NCBI GenBank assembly: GCA_026745465.1
Contig: JACYXH010000435.1
Coordinates: forward strand, 43,884 to 107,883
Origin: Lota lota
Taxonomy: Eukaryota > Chordata > Actinopteri > Gadiformes > Lotidae
Length of the DNA stretch: 64,000 nt
Reading direction: 5' to 3'
In this document: positions 8,657-18,682 of the stretch, piece by piece
How the letters are laid out: every line of letters begins with the position of its first letter
How positions within the stretch are numbered: the stretch's first letter is position 1
Notes under the pieces: model-generated
What the model saw: only the letters and a program-made list of their open reading frames with translations
Databases searched by the model: none
Told to the model about the DNA's origin: nothing
Program-made: the position numbers and the translations under genes

Positions 8657-8853
8657 CATGTATTTTGAAAATAAAAAGACACGGTAGACAGGCAAATATT
8701 GTGGTTATTTGATTTTATTCAAGCATGAAACACATTACATCCAATGACATAATAATAGTAATAGAAAACACCTTAATATACAGCCAATGACATAATAATA
8801 AATAATAATAAAAACACATACCAATATAAAAAAACAAAAATAAAAACTTTAAA
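8657..8853. terminator. Convergent intergenic region with poly(A) signals on both strands
   Basis: AATAAA at 8670-8675 serves the plus-strand block, and TTTATT at 8714-8719 (AATAAA on the minus strand) serves the opposite block. The remainder is A/T-rich with a near-repeat of CCAATGACATAATAATA at about 8741 and 8786. No gene is present. Confidence 0.7.
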
Positions 8854-9684
8854 TCAAAAATTCAGCCATTCACTCATTTGCTGATTAGGGGAGCTAAAAG
8901 GGGGCCCTGTTTCCTTAAGTATACTCCTCTTTCTTCTTTTTCTTGATACAGACTTTGATTGTTCAACACTCCTTATCTCAGGTGTAGCGCCATACCTACT
9001 GCCTAGGATAGACACCCCTGATTCTGATGCATCAACACTATCCAATACAGGGTTGTTCTTATACAGGCTAATAATCTGTCTTAGTCGTTTACTAGGTATA
9101 GAGGTTGTTGGTACATTTATAGAGGCTAAAGATTTAAAAAAAGCATTCCATCCATGGGGTCTGGCAGAGTCTAAAATAGTGTAGGGGGCCGTAACATTCC
9201 TTAACAAATCATACAAGTGAGACCCCTTTATAGTCTCTCCTTTTATTACAATTTCACCCCTGTTGGTCCACGATACATCTTTAGACTTCTTCAAGGATTC
9301 CAATATATACACGGCGTTTCTCTTGCTTTTTGGCGGAATATGTTTCAACACGTCATCAAAAATATGATCAGCACCATCTCCGTCAACACGGACCTCTGTA
9401 TGGCCGACATGACCCCCTCCCCCCTCATCAGACAGTGATAGAGTCAAACCCCCTTTCTCCTGTTCCCCTTGTTTTACCATTGCTAAATAACGTTGTAGAA
9501 CAGCCCCATACTTTTTGGCTTTTTCATGCAGGTCATCATCCGGTATGTTCAACACCTTCTCCATAGCTTTATCCAATTCATTTTCAGCAGTCTGTCTAAC
9601 AGAATCGCGCTGGCTGGTATGCTTTAAGGCATCTAGTTGATGCTGAGGAACTAGATACATCTTCTGAGCATGCTCCATAATCAT
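8854..9684 (-). CDS. Conserved-type Polinton protein, helical, unknown role (276 aa)
   Basis: ATG at 9684 on the minus strand (MIMEHAQKMYLVP). The N-terminal 80 residues are Lys/Glu/Gln-rich and look helical (LDKAMEKVLNIPDDDLHEKAKKYG is the core region). The middle has a short domain-like segment (ILESLKKSKDVSW...GETIKGSHLYDLL). The C-terminus has a basic cluster, SRKRRKRS, which may be a nuclear localisation signal. Proteins of this type and position occur in other Polintons (possibly the PW group), but I cannot name a function. It ends the minus-strand block. Confidence 0.6.
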   Translation of the reverse strand: MIMEHAQKMYLVPQHQLDALKHTSQRDSVRQTAENELDKAMEKVLNIPDDDLHEKAKKYGAVLQRYLAMVKQGEQEKGGLTLSLSDEGGGGHVGHTEVRVDGDGADHIFDDVLKHIPPKSKRNAVYILESLKKSKDVSWTNRGEIVIKGETIKGSHLYDLLRNVTAPYTILDSARPHGWNAFFKSLASINVPTTSIPSKRLRQIISLYKNNPVLDSVDASESGVSILGSRYGATPEIRSVEQSKSVSRKRRKRSILKETGPPFSSPNQQMSEWLNF

Positions 9685-9692
9685 AAGAGAGG

Positions 9693-10025
9693 TTAACCAC
9701 CTCTTGAGAAAAGGCTGGTAATCAAGGGTATTGCAACACCCAACAATGGCAACAAAAACCCCCCGATCTGATTAATAAGTATTTTCTTTTTAGAGATCAA
9801 CACCTTCTTACTAGCCAGCAGCCTGATGTCCTTTTTTTGTTTCTGCAGTCTTTTGTGCATACGGGGGGACAACGGTATCCGGCCTTGTAAAATGTTCAAA
9901 GCTATTTCACACAGAGCTTTGATAAAATCATCGTTGGCTGTACGTAGAATAACTTTCCGTAGAGCTGGCGGTGCTTTATATAACAGCTTCAGACGGTCAC
10001 TGTTTCTGGTTATGCGTGACGACAT
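9693..10025 (-). CDS. Small basic protein with hydrophobic C-terminus (110 aa)
   Basis: ATG at 10025. The first 80 residues are basic (RLQKQKKDIRLLASKK). The C-terminus is a Gly-Leu-rich hydrophobic segment (GGFLLPLLGVAIPLITSLF) that could insert in membranes. Comparable small proteins are found beside the ATPase gene in animal Polintons. A minor virion component is the likeliest role, by inference. Spacing is 13 bases from the ATPase stop and 8 bases to the next start. Confidence 0.6.
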   Translation of the reverse strand: MSSRITRNSDRLKLLYKAPPALRKVILRTANDDFIKALCEIALNILQGRIPLSPRMHKRLQKQKKDIRLLASKKVLISKKKILINQIGGFLLPLLGVAIPLITSLFSRGG

Positions 10026-10038
10026 TGTTTATAGCTAA

Positions 10039-10719
10039 TCACTTTAACGGCTGGGTGTAGACAACTTGTCGGTCCGATAAAATAGCTGTTCTAAGCCTCA
10101 TGTGGTCAGGTGTCTTGGCTTTAAAGTCAACTAACAAATAGCCATAAGGTAAACAAGTAGCATTGTTAAAGGACTCCACAAAATACTTTGTCTTACAAGG
10201 AAACATCTGCCTAGCTATTAACAAAATCTGATGTTTGTCACGTGGGTTTTTAAACAATACCATGTAATTTGTGTTTAAACTTATTGTTCTACTAGCTTTA
10301 CCTTGCATGAATGAATTCTGTACCAGATACATACAGCTTAGGTTACGATGGTGTACATATTTGGTAAAAACCTGTTGAACCTCTAAATTATTGCTAGCAT
10401 CATTCATCAAGTCATCAATAATGAGAAGATTTCTCATATGAGGAGGCAAGAGTGTATCATCGCATAGAGATGCGGGGATCCCCTCCACAAAGTGAATGAC
10501 CCTTATTTTTAACAATTCGTCATACATAGGTTGCCAACATGAATAAATGTAGACTATACGGTCAATCTTTTCTGAAAATATCCGATCGGCGTTTTCGATC
10601 ACGGTTTTGACAAAGTAGGTCTTTCCGCTGTTTGAGGGACCTGATACCACCATGCTGAATGGATGCTGAAGCCGGGGGTCAAACATTTCACCCTCTCCCT
10701 TCTTCTGTCTAGTAGCCAT
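10039..10719 (-). CDS. Polinton packaging ATPase (FtsK/HerA-A32 type), 226 aa
   Basis: The likely start is the ATG at 10719 (MATRQKKGEGEMF), which overlaps the last 11 bases of PolB. Walker A is GPSNSGKT at residues 27-34; Walker B is LLIIDDLM near residues 98-105. This is the genome-packaging ATPase family of Polintons and NCLDV, which pumps DNA into preformed capsids. The frame is open throughout. The overlap with PolB implies a shared transcription unit. Confidence 0.93.
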   Translation of the reverse strand: MATRQKKGEGEMFDPRLQHPFSMVVSGPSNSGKTYFVKTVIENADRIFSEKIDRIVYIYSCWQPMYDELLKIRVIHFVEGIPASLCDDTLLPPHMRNLLIIDDLMNDASNNLEVQQVFTKYVHHRNLSCMYLVQNSFMQGKASRTISLNTNYMVLFKNPRDKHQILLIARQMFPCKTKYFVESFNNATCLPYGYLLVDFKAKTPDHMRLRTAILSDRQVVYTQPLK

Positions 10720-13700
10720 AAGGAAGTGTGGTATAATCATCAAAGACCCTGCGCTTGTTGTAAACCACACGAAGGCGTTTAATCACCGTGGCGTTTTTAA
10801 GCTGGAGCCTCTTCTTATCCCTCTGTATGGTATCTACTTTGGTGATAATCTCTCTGTCCATAGGCTGATGTGTCACAAAACCGTGTACTAAACTCGTGAG
10901 TGTCTGTTGGGTGACAACTTCAGCATTTTTAGCATTTAAAGTAACACCCTTGCATTTGATGGCTGTCTTGTTCTGGTGCGTGTGGTAGGCATAGCATTTA
11001 GGACCTGTAGAAACATACTCTGTGATGTAATCTTCCTGCTCAGTGTCAAACACTTCCCCATCGTTTAGCTCATCAGTCAAGTCCCCCAGGTATGGGCCTG
11101 TAGGAGGCACCGCTTCACCCCTGCCAGAAACAAAAATGATACTGTCTGTGTCACAGTAAAGGACCCGCTCTTGCAGTTTTTCTAGAAGATCGTATAGCAT
11201 AAGCCTAGCGTGGGCTGTAGTCACAGCCCCCACAACCACGTTAACATCTCGAGCCCTAGAGAGTCGTGCATCTATGTGTTTCCACTGCACCATAGCGATG
11301 TCATCAGAGATGAAGCAAAAGTGACTGACATGATAGCTGTCGCTGAACATTAGTTGGGTAAACCTTTCAGGCTCAGAAGTTAACTCACATGTCGGTAGAT
11401 CTGTGCGCAACGAAAAGCGACCCCACAAACTGTTCAGAATTAGCTTGTTACAACTACGCATGGCTTTGTTTACGATCATGTTGCCCAGATCTAACCGAAT
11501 GCCTTCCTTTGCATAGTAGTTTGCCACATACAACTGACGTTTCGCCTAAGTGTCCACTGTGCTGGGGTATCCTGAAGCCTCCTGCTTACACTTTAGAAAC
11601 GTTTTGACATAGCCTTTAAACAAATCATCCGACTGTTTAGGGTAATGCCACACCTCGTGCATCTGTGTTATCAGATACCCCTTTTCAACAGCCTTCTGCA
11701 GCTCGAAAGACACCCACGTGCCAGTCAATGCCCTCTCATCACAGCTGTGATGGCATTCGCTAGTCTGGTTTAGATTGTCTGTACATGTGCGACAGAGGGG
11801 GAACATCAACTTCCCGTTGCATCTGTATGGTAAAACAGGGTGGTATAGACCTCTAGGGGGCAGCACAGTACATTTAACAATACCAAAATATTTGTCAATG
11901 GACTCAAAATCTCTGAAGATGATTTCAGGATGCCCTACAGGATAAGGACAGCGGGCCTGCACAGTAGGGTAGAGTGATGTGAAGTCATAATAACGTATTT
12001 TCTCACCAGGCTCAATCTTGTGGTACAACTTGATGGCGTTTGTGCGCCCCCCATAGAGAGAATCACGAGGATCGATCCTACTCTGGAGCTTCAGAGTCGA
12101 CAAAAATGTCTGCAGCTCAGCATCATCTTTTTTCTGTCTACTCCACTCGCATTCCCAGATGACAACAACACTTAAGTCATGATCTCTTTTGAGGGCAGAG
12201 ACTTTGAACGTAAATTGCCTTCTCATCTCACCATAGGTGATCTTTGTGACAGGGTTAACATGAGACGATTGGTAACATTGTTCACAGCCGTGATAGAAAC
12301 ATCCTGCAAACTCATAGGCCGTGTGTGTGTTTGGGGCATATCCATCAAGGAAGAAGGGGCCATATTGAACTTCACCCTGATTGAGAGCATGATGAATATC
12401 CAGTTTATGGATATGGGACAGATATTCTAGCCACTGTATGGATACATTAGAGTATGTCTTGTGCTGTTTCACATAGACGCCATCGTATGTCAATGCCAAT
12501 GTGTTCTTTGGTAAAAACGATGTCTTGTATACGGCCATACATGCTGATGCCAGAGTGGTGTATGCAAAAGGATCAACTTCTGCACATGCCATGAAACTCT
12601 CTCGGTAGATTCCACATGCTTTGCGCAGAATCACCACGTCGTTGACCCCGTAACGACGCAACTCCTTCTGGAAGTTGAAGGTACGGTGACACACTGTGCT
12701 GTACCAGGTGATGAATTTAACCTTATCATCAGAAGTCATTGTGTCAAAACCATAATACGAGGCATCGGGGTAAGAACCTATGTAGAACTCATGCTCCCTG
12801 GTGTTGAATTTATGTGGAAAATAGCCTTTTACCACGTCATCAAAACCAAGAGCAGACGGCGTTTTAGCCAGACTCATGGGGAGAAAGCTAAACGAGTCGA
12901 TCCATCTCTGCTGGTATGTCTTATCAATCATTAGGATAACTCTACTGCCTCGCATGGTCAGTAAGGGCTTAATACCCTGTTTGGTTAAATAATCCAACAT
13001 GATGTAGCTGTCAAATCCAGATGCATTGTGTGCTATGAACGTATGATATTTGTATCGTTTTGTTCTATAGCGCTTGACAAACTTTGCAACACAATCTACA
13101 CCACTAGCATACCACTTCTGCCCCTCAAACGACATAGCTGACACAAAGTGTGCTTCGTGTCTATCCTCATGATAGCGTGTCTCAAAATCATAAAAAATGT
13201 AATTACTTTTTGGGGGTTCAGAAGTAAGAGGCTGAATGTAGCACTCATGATCTGTATCACTGATTAGATCTTCACCACAATGCTTGCACTTTTCTGTACA
13301 ACACCGATGGGCAGGGCCATCATCAGTAGTCTTACTACGGGCTACAAGATACTGTCTACAACACTAGTCGCAATACTTGGCTTGGTTACAGGGTACTATG
13401 CCGTATGCTGCTGACTTTTGTTTGTGAGTGTCATAACAGTGCTTTGAACGACAAATACGACAACAATCCTTACACTTTATCGTACTGCCTCCTCGCCCGT
13501 TACATACTGTCAAGCAGACATTGCAGTACAATGAACATTTGTGCATTTGAACTGACTGACATGTTTTGTAACAATATTCACACACATGTTGTGCACCGAA
13601 GAAAGCGGTCTTGTTTTCTATGAGATGGTAGTGGTTGTCATGTAGGTACAGCCAGATTGTTTTTGTGTGCTGTTCAGGACGGGTCTGAAACAAGTCTAGC

Positions 13701-14878
13701 TTCTTGAAAGTAGCATTGTGATGAAATATCAATATTTTTGCATCTATATGCTTCTCAAAATTGGATACATCAGAAAAACCAACCTGATGACGGGGGTCAT
13801 AACCTAGGGCTGTGTGTAATTCTAGGGCATATGCCATTTTAGCCTGTTCAGACGCTGACCCCACTTTAGCCGTCAGCTCATCAGTATGAAAATGTGCTAA
13901 ACATAGTGAGAAACACAGATTGTTGTGTGTGTTGTTGGGTGTGTGGAGACTTAGTTTTTTCTTGCGTATGATTTCGTCATAGGGTATGGATTTTAGCTTG
14001 AGACGGGTGCCCCCCCTTTTATTATGAGCACACGTGATAACAAACTCTAAGGCATCGTCTGTCAAACTTGTGTCATTACTCTGTATGACCAGGGCTATCT
14101 GTTCTAAAAACAAATCAGCATCGTAATCGTCCCCAACCGTGAGTACAGCCTGTACATCACTGGCCAGTGACGGTCCCCGCAGGGTGACGTTTAAAACGCT
14201 TCCACTATCAGTACTCTGAGTGCACTGTGTTATTACATCTGTCAGCCGCTCTCTGATAAAATTAGGCACTTCTTCTAAATTTTCCAGAGGGATGCTTCTT
14301 AGATCTACAGGCTGTCTAACCTCAAAACCATTAAAGTAGGGGAATGATTGTGTACGTGTCTCATCTCTAGACCCCTCATCGGAGAGAACACCGCCAGTCT
14401 GTATAAATACATCCTCATTTACATCAGACATAGCATGCACATCATCATCATCATCATCAGACCTACATCCAACCTGTTTTGGATCTTGCTCTACACCCCT
14501 AGTGGCCACCACCACATCAGTACCATCGTCGACACTATCACCGTTAGCACAGCTGTCGGCATACGTTGGACCATCCATACGCTCTATATGACGGCTTCTC
14601 TGGTCAGTTTTGGCTATAGACTCTTGAGCCCTACTCATATACCCCTCCATCCTTTTAAAAACAGACGCATATAGCTGATCGGAAGGGAGTACCGAATCAT
14701 GGTCGCAAAGCCTATGATCCTGTTGGGGATCACAATCAAAACTACGCAGCATCTCCTCAAGACACGCATCCATAATGTTTCCATTCTCAACAACATCACT
14801 AGACTCAGGTACACTGCGTTTACATCTCTTCTCGGGGTTACCGTCTACAGATTTGAATTTTCTTTTTCTGGGGCTCAT
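10709..14878 (-). pseudogene. Protein-primed family B DNA polymerase (PolB) with two in-frame TAG codons
   Basis: A single 1,390-codon frame runs from the ATG at 14878 to the stop at 10709, interrupted only by TAG at 13364-13366 (codon 505) and TAG at 11546-11548 (codon 1111), with no frameshift. The N-terminal 500 residues include a nuclear-signal-like start (SPRKRKFK), acidic spacers and Cys/His clusters. Exonuclease motifs follow (YDFET with D564, then NASGFDSY and YGVNDVVIL). Polymerase motif A is DFTSLYP (D965), motif B is NSLWG near codon 1150 and motif C is YCDTDS (D1243, D1245). All catalytic acids are intact. The first stop precedes the exonuclease domain; the second splits motif A from motifs B and C. 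I read this as recent nonsense decay, or possibly readthrough. Confidence 0.9.
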
Positions 14879-15172
14879 GGTGTATTTATAGTTATTTATA
14901 ATATATATATATATATATAATTATATAATAAACAGTCTATATGTAACGCATGCCGGCACAACCAACCCCCCAAAAAATAAAATAAAAAATAAATAACAAT
15001 AAAAATGAAAAATAAAAAATTCAACAACACCAATAATATTATTTTAAAACTATTTAATAAAAAAAAAAACGCCATACAAAAAGAAAAAAGCTGTACCAAT
15101 AGTTAAAAAACAGATATTTTTAATCCACAGTAATGTATTTCAAAATGCATCTGTATCAGACCTGATGCCTAT
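14879..15172. other. A/T-rich intergenic region in the Polinton
   Basis: The stretch holds an AT dinucleotide run (about 14900-14922) and poly-A/T-rich sequence between PolB and the five-exon gene. An ATTAAA-type poly(A) signal for the five-exon gene lies at 15119-15124 on the minus strand. TATAAATA sequences occur on the minus strand just upstream of the PolB ATG but are very close to it. No gene is seen. Confidence 0.5.
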
Positions 15173-16743
15173 TCACATGAGTCTCTTAAGCAGTGTGTTT
15201 TTTGCAATGTTTTTCTGCATGCCTTGGATGATTACCATCAGACCCTTAATAGTGGCGTTATGGTCACGCACAGTTTTAGCCACATGTACACCCTTGCTAT
15301 AACGATGATGCATCATCTGTGCCTGTATATCAACACGATCACTTAAAACTTTCACCTTCTTTACCAGGACGTCAACAGTAGTAAGTAAATCAATCACCGT
15401 ATTTCCCCGTATGTCATATAAAGACTTCAGCCTAGCATGGTCCAAGTTGCATTGCTCTGACCTGTTTTCTTGAGGCTGTGTAGCTTCTTGGACAGAATGC
15501 ACAACAGAGTTGTTGTTGTTGTGGGTTATCGAGGGTCCATGGCCAGCCTGTCCATCCGGAGTAACTGCGTTTGTGACGCTAGGGGGCGCTGTGTCGTTGT
15601 GGGTTATCGAGGGTCCATGGCCAGCCTGTCCATCCGGAGTAACTGCGTTTGTGACGCTAGGGGGCACTGTAGGTGCCGATGTCCAGTCTGCTCCAAATTC
15701 GTCACCCCAGAATCTGCTATTGTCGTCCGTCCTCGGGGGTTGGTCCTCTCCAAAGTCGTTGGCATCCCAGAATTTGATTTCTTCGTCCGTCCACAGTTCG
15801 GGCTGGGAGTTCAGATGAGCTCCACCATGGCCTGTGTAATCGTTATCTGTTCGAAACAAGGGATGAATATATATATATATATTAGTGTGTTATCTAGCGG
15901 AATAGTGAATAGTTTTACAGTAAAATGGCTTACCGTGAGCTGCAGTCAGACAATGAGACACGTCTTGATGGTCTACCGGCTTCTCATGTACCACTTCATG
16001 AACCGAGGGTTCGCCAGCTCCAACGGGTTTGCTAGCGACTAGTGTTAGGATCTGTTGGATCGTGTCATCGGTTAGCTGTCCGTATCCCCTGCTTCTGATG
16101 GCTATTGGTGGAGGTGATGTATTTGTTAAAACAGCTGCCCCTGTTTTTATACCTCTTACATAACGGGGACTGGACTGTTTAGCTGCATGAAAAAAGAGCA
16201 TAAGACCAAAAGAAAAACACATTAGAACAAAACACATATAGTTATAGCATCGCATAACAGCAGTTATCATTTATTAAACATAAAACATGTTTTGTTAGCT
16301 TACCACAGCTAGTAGACGCCCCCTCGTTGGTTTTAAAGTTAGCCACCTTGGTATCAGCTCGTTGATTCTTCCTCACATACGGCGTATCAAACAAACCTAC
16401 CACATAACAGGTAACCAATCAGTCACATAGTATATGCATGTATAAACGATAATGAATAGCATAATATTCGTAAATGTCAAACCTACCACATAACAGGTAA
16501 CCAACCAGTCACATAGTATATGCATGTATAAACGATAATGAATAGCATAATATTCGTAAATGATTACTACATACATGCGCGGTGATCCTCAGGATACCTC
16601 TTAGTGCCAACCGTAGCCTCTTCGTCACCTAACAATGTACAACTTTATCAAACAAATACAAGACAGTTACACAGTAGCATTGACCTGATATGTATAAAGA
16701 TATGACTATGTTTTAGGATATACTTACTGTAGATTAGCGGCAT
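15173..16743 (-). CDS. Five-exon Polinton gene of unknown function (about 361 aa)
   Basis: Proposed minus-strand exons are 16743-16728, 16628-16575, 16396-16304, 16182-15934 and 15846-15173 (stop included). Every intron has GT/AG borders, and all four are phase 1. Exon lengths of 54, 93 and 249 bp are multiples of three, so each internal exon can be skipped in frame. The first exon encodes only five residues plus one base. The last exon contains a 26-residue perfect tandem repeat (unit PPSVTNAVTPDGQAGHGPSI...) and a C-terminal helical region with heptad-like hydrophobics (VDVLVKKVKVLSDRVDIQ). No known domain is recognised. A TATA-like box lies about 45 bases upstream. A fibre-like or scaffold protein is a guess from repeat plus coiled coil. 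Confidence 0.65.
15521..15666. repeat. 78-bp tandem duplication inside the last exon of the five-exon gene
   Basis: Units start at 15521 and 15599 and are almost identical over 68 bases, adding 26 residues in frame. The near-identity indicates a recent duplication. Confidence 0.85.
16393..16562. repeat. 86-bp tandem duplication containing a splice acceptor
   Basis: Copies begin at 16393 and 16479 with one or two differences. The repeated block includes the 3' end of the second intron and the TAG acceptor before the third exon, so two equivalent acceptors lie 86 bases apart. Confidence 0.85.
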
Positions 16744-16783
16744 GTTGGCAGTTTAGATCTCTGTTCCGTTCAAAAACATGTGT

Positions 16784-16792
16784 CTTATAAAG
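16784..16792 (-). promoter_or_regulatory. TATA-like box upstream of the five-exon gene
   Basis: The minus strand reads CTTTATAAG about 41-49 bases upstream of the ATG at 16743, a reasonable core promoter position for a short leader. Confidence 0.45.
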
Positions 16793-16879
16793 AGCTGTCG
16801 GCCTGCTCTCGTCTACACGGCATATCCTTGCGTAACGCCTCCCTAACTATAACCCTTGTTCATTGGTTCTAAAACAAAA

Positions 16880-16932
16880 CGTTTGATTTCAATGTATGTC
16901 GACAAACAAGACCATATGTTTGAAAACCCCGC

Positions 16933-16998
<66 letters not shown>

Positions 16999-17129
16999 AA
17001 ACCCTAACCACCTCTCCGCGCTTGACCCCCACCCTTTCCCCATGCCCCTTTGACGATAGCCCATGTTTCATCCTTTCGTTTGATTTCAATGTATGTCGAC
17101 AAACAAGACCATATGTTTGAAAACCCAGC

Positions 17130-17195
<66 letters not shown>

Positions 17196-17271
17196 AAACC
17201 CTAACCACCTCTCCGCGCTTGACCCCCACCCCTTTCCCCATGCCCCTTTGAAGATAGCCACTGTTTCACCC
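16880..17271. repeat. Subterminal tandem duplication of about 197 bp including part of the inverted repeat
   Basis: Two units begin at 16880 and 17077. Each has GTTTGATTTCAATGTATGTC, then a CA tract, then CCAAACCCTAACCACC and neighbouring bases. The inner unit therefore carries a partial second copy of inverted-repeat sequence. The left end has no equivalent. Confidence 0.85.
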
Positions 17272-17617
17272 TTTCCCCTCAGACTCACCGGAGCCTCAGA
17301 CACACCGGAGCCTCACACACACTTTCGGCGCCTCAGACCCACCGGATCCTCAGGCATCACAGGCATCGCAGGCATCGCAGGCATCACAGCCACTTCCGGA
17401 TCATCCTGCCTTTTATTTTTAACAAAACGGATGTTTAACAAAACGGATGTTTAACAGGAATACAACTTCCGTTTGCTCAACAGGGTTAACATTGGGCAGC
17501 AGGGGTCAACACCGGTTAACAAGAGTCAGACCGGATGTTGTATGTGTGGTTTCCGCTTTATCTGACCTATGACCTGGGTGTGGCTTTTACTCAAAAGGGG
17601 ACCTCTTATTAACTACT
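17131..17617 (-). repeat. Right terminal inverted repeat
   Basis: Reverse complement of 1802-2309. It differs mainly in CA tract length and in having four rather than five GATGCCTGY-type units (17352-17393). Confidence 0.92.
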
Positions 17618-17623
17618 AGTGGT
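17618..17623 (+). repeat. Target-site duplication AGTGGT, right copy
   Basis: Matches 1796-1801. The host sequence resumes with GTAGTGGTGCCTGG, as at the empty paralogous site near 25117. Confidence 0.9.
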
Positions 17624-18230
17624 GTAGTGGTGCCTGGAGAAGTGGCTATACTCTGTGGCTAAGTGGCCCGTCCAGCAAAGTATAAGCACGCTGTGTTATA
17701 AACATTGACACCTAAGACTACTGTTTCATATTTAATTTACCTAAAAATGGGACAGTAGTATTTGGCCATTGTCACTTGCTTGATTTCAGGGAGTAAGGAT
17801 AATTATTAAAATATCATGAGCCACAGAAGAGGTGGAGATTTTGCAAGCACTGCTGGTCCACAGACTCTATGGTTAGACATCTAAATAATTATGCATTTTG
17901 AGTTAACTATTCCTTATTCATAAATCCATCCATACAGGATGCCTCGAAGCACCCGACAGCAACCTGGGTTTTTCAATTGTCATCCTGTATAATTATTCAT
18001 GTCAACAGGAAACAATCCACGATAGGTCACAATACATGACAGCTGGCCGTCGTATTCTGTGACCCCACTGTAAATGTGAGAAAAAAAAGGCGTCAAACCC
18101 CAACCAAATGTTTTCAGGTCATTTTATGCATCTATTGTATGACCTTTTCTTTATTTTTTATTTTTATTTTATACAATTAACATTAACACAGGGTTTTTAA
18201 GACTGTTGAGCCTGAAGCATGCAGGACAGC
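17624..18230. repeat. Repeat unit of the array (copies near 25110, 42420 and 59190)
   Basis: 17624-17930 matches 25115-25430 directly, and about 42080-42430 and 58880-59200 in reverse complement. 17930-18230 matches about 52740-53000 in reverse complement. No gene is present. Confidence 0.6.
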
Positions 18231-18570
18231 TGTGGAGATGATCTCTATCTGTCTATCAGATATCGATCTCTATCCAACTATTAAACTGTGTGACCACCAG
18301 CACATCACCACTACAGGCCCCAGGGCCCCATGCATCCCCCTAGGGCCCTGTTCCAGTAGCAGCAACCCGGCCACCTTGCCGGGGCCCTTCTCTCCACATA
18401 ACTACCCTCACTACCCTCCTCCTCCTCACCACTACTCCTCCTCACCACTCCTCCTCCTTGTACGGCCGTCTCCAGCTCCCCCCACCACCACCTTGACCCC
18501 CGGGTCTCCACTTCCCTCCCCTTCCCCCTCCCCCAACCCCCCTTTTTTTGTAAATGTCGGCAGTTCCTCA
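18231..18570. repeat. GC-rich repeat copy, C/T-rich
   Basis: Shares its CACCACTACAGGCCCCAGGG segment and the following C/T-rich tract with 37040-37390. It is related to the longer coding-like copies at 551-814 and 59679-59860. Confidence 0.55.
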
Positions 18571-18682
18571 AATGAAATTACGCTAAATACACTTAATTCT
18601 CGAAGTTGTACCGAGAAATTGCAGAGCTATTTCTTCCTCTTTGAACACTTCCCATCTGCTTTTTCTTCACTCATCAACTAAT

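Larger units (their letters stand above)
1802..17617. mobile_element. Polinton/Maverick (adintovirus-like) element, 15.8 kb
   Basis: The element is bounded by long terminal inverted repeats starting AGTAGTTAATAAGAGG, with a perfect 6-bp target duplication. It encodes the Polinton core set: chromodomain integrase, protein-primed family B DNA polymerase, FtsK/A32-type packaging ATPase, adenain-like cysteine protease, double-jelly-roll major capsid and penton-like minor capsid. The genes form two convergent blocks meeting at about 8.7 kb. The outer roughly 240 bp of the two inverted repeats look identical by eye, which suggests recent insertion. PolB has two internal TAG codons; all other core genes appear open. 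Confidence 0.97.

Noticed and set aside
10709-11533. A separate gene for the C-terminal part of PolB
   Set aside because: No ATG at its start, and it is in the same frame as the upstream polymerase part with only a TAG between; it is the rest of PolB.
14896-15099. A hydrophobic small membrane protein frame next to PolB
   Set aside because: Its composition is a product of T-rich and AT-repeat sequence and there is no supporting context.
15847-15859. Start of the last exon of the five-exon gene at 15859
   Set aside because: That codon is TTG inside the acceptor tract; the exon begins at 15846 by splicing.
16856-17197. Open frames of alternating Thr-His or Val-Cys
   Set aside because: These are CA/TG microsatellites; the same applies near 2230-2310, 29613-29668, 48888-48983 and 63476-63564.
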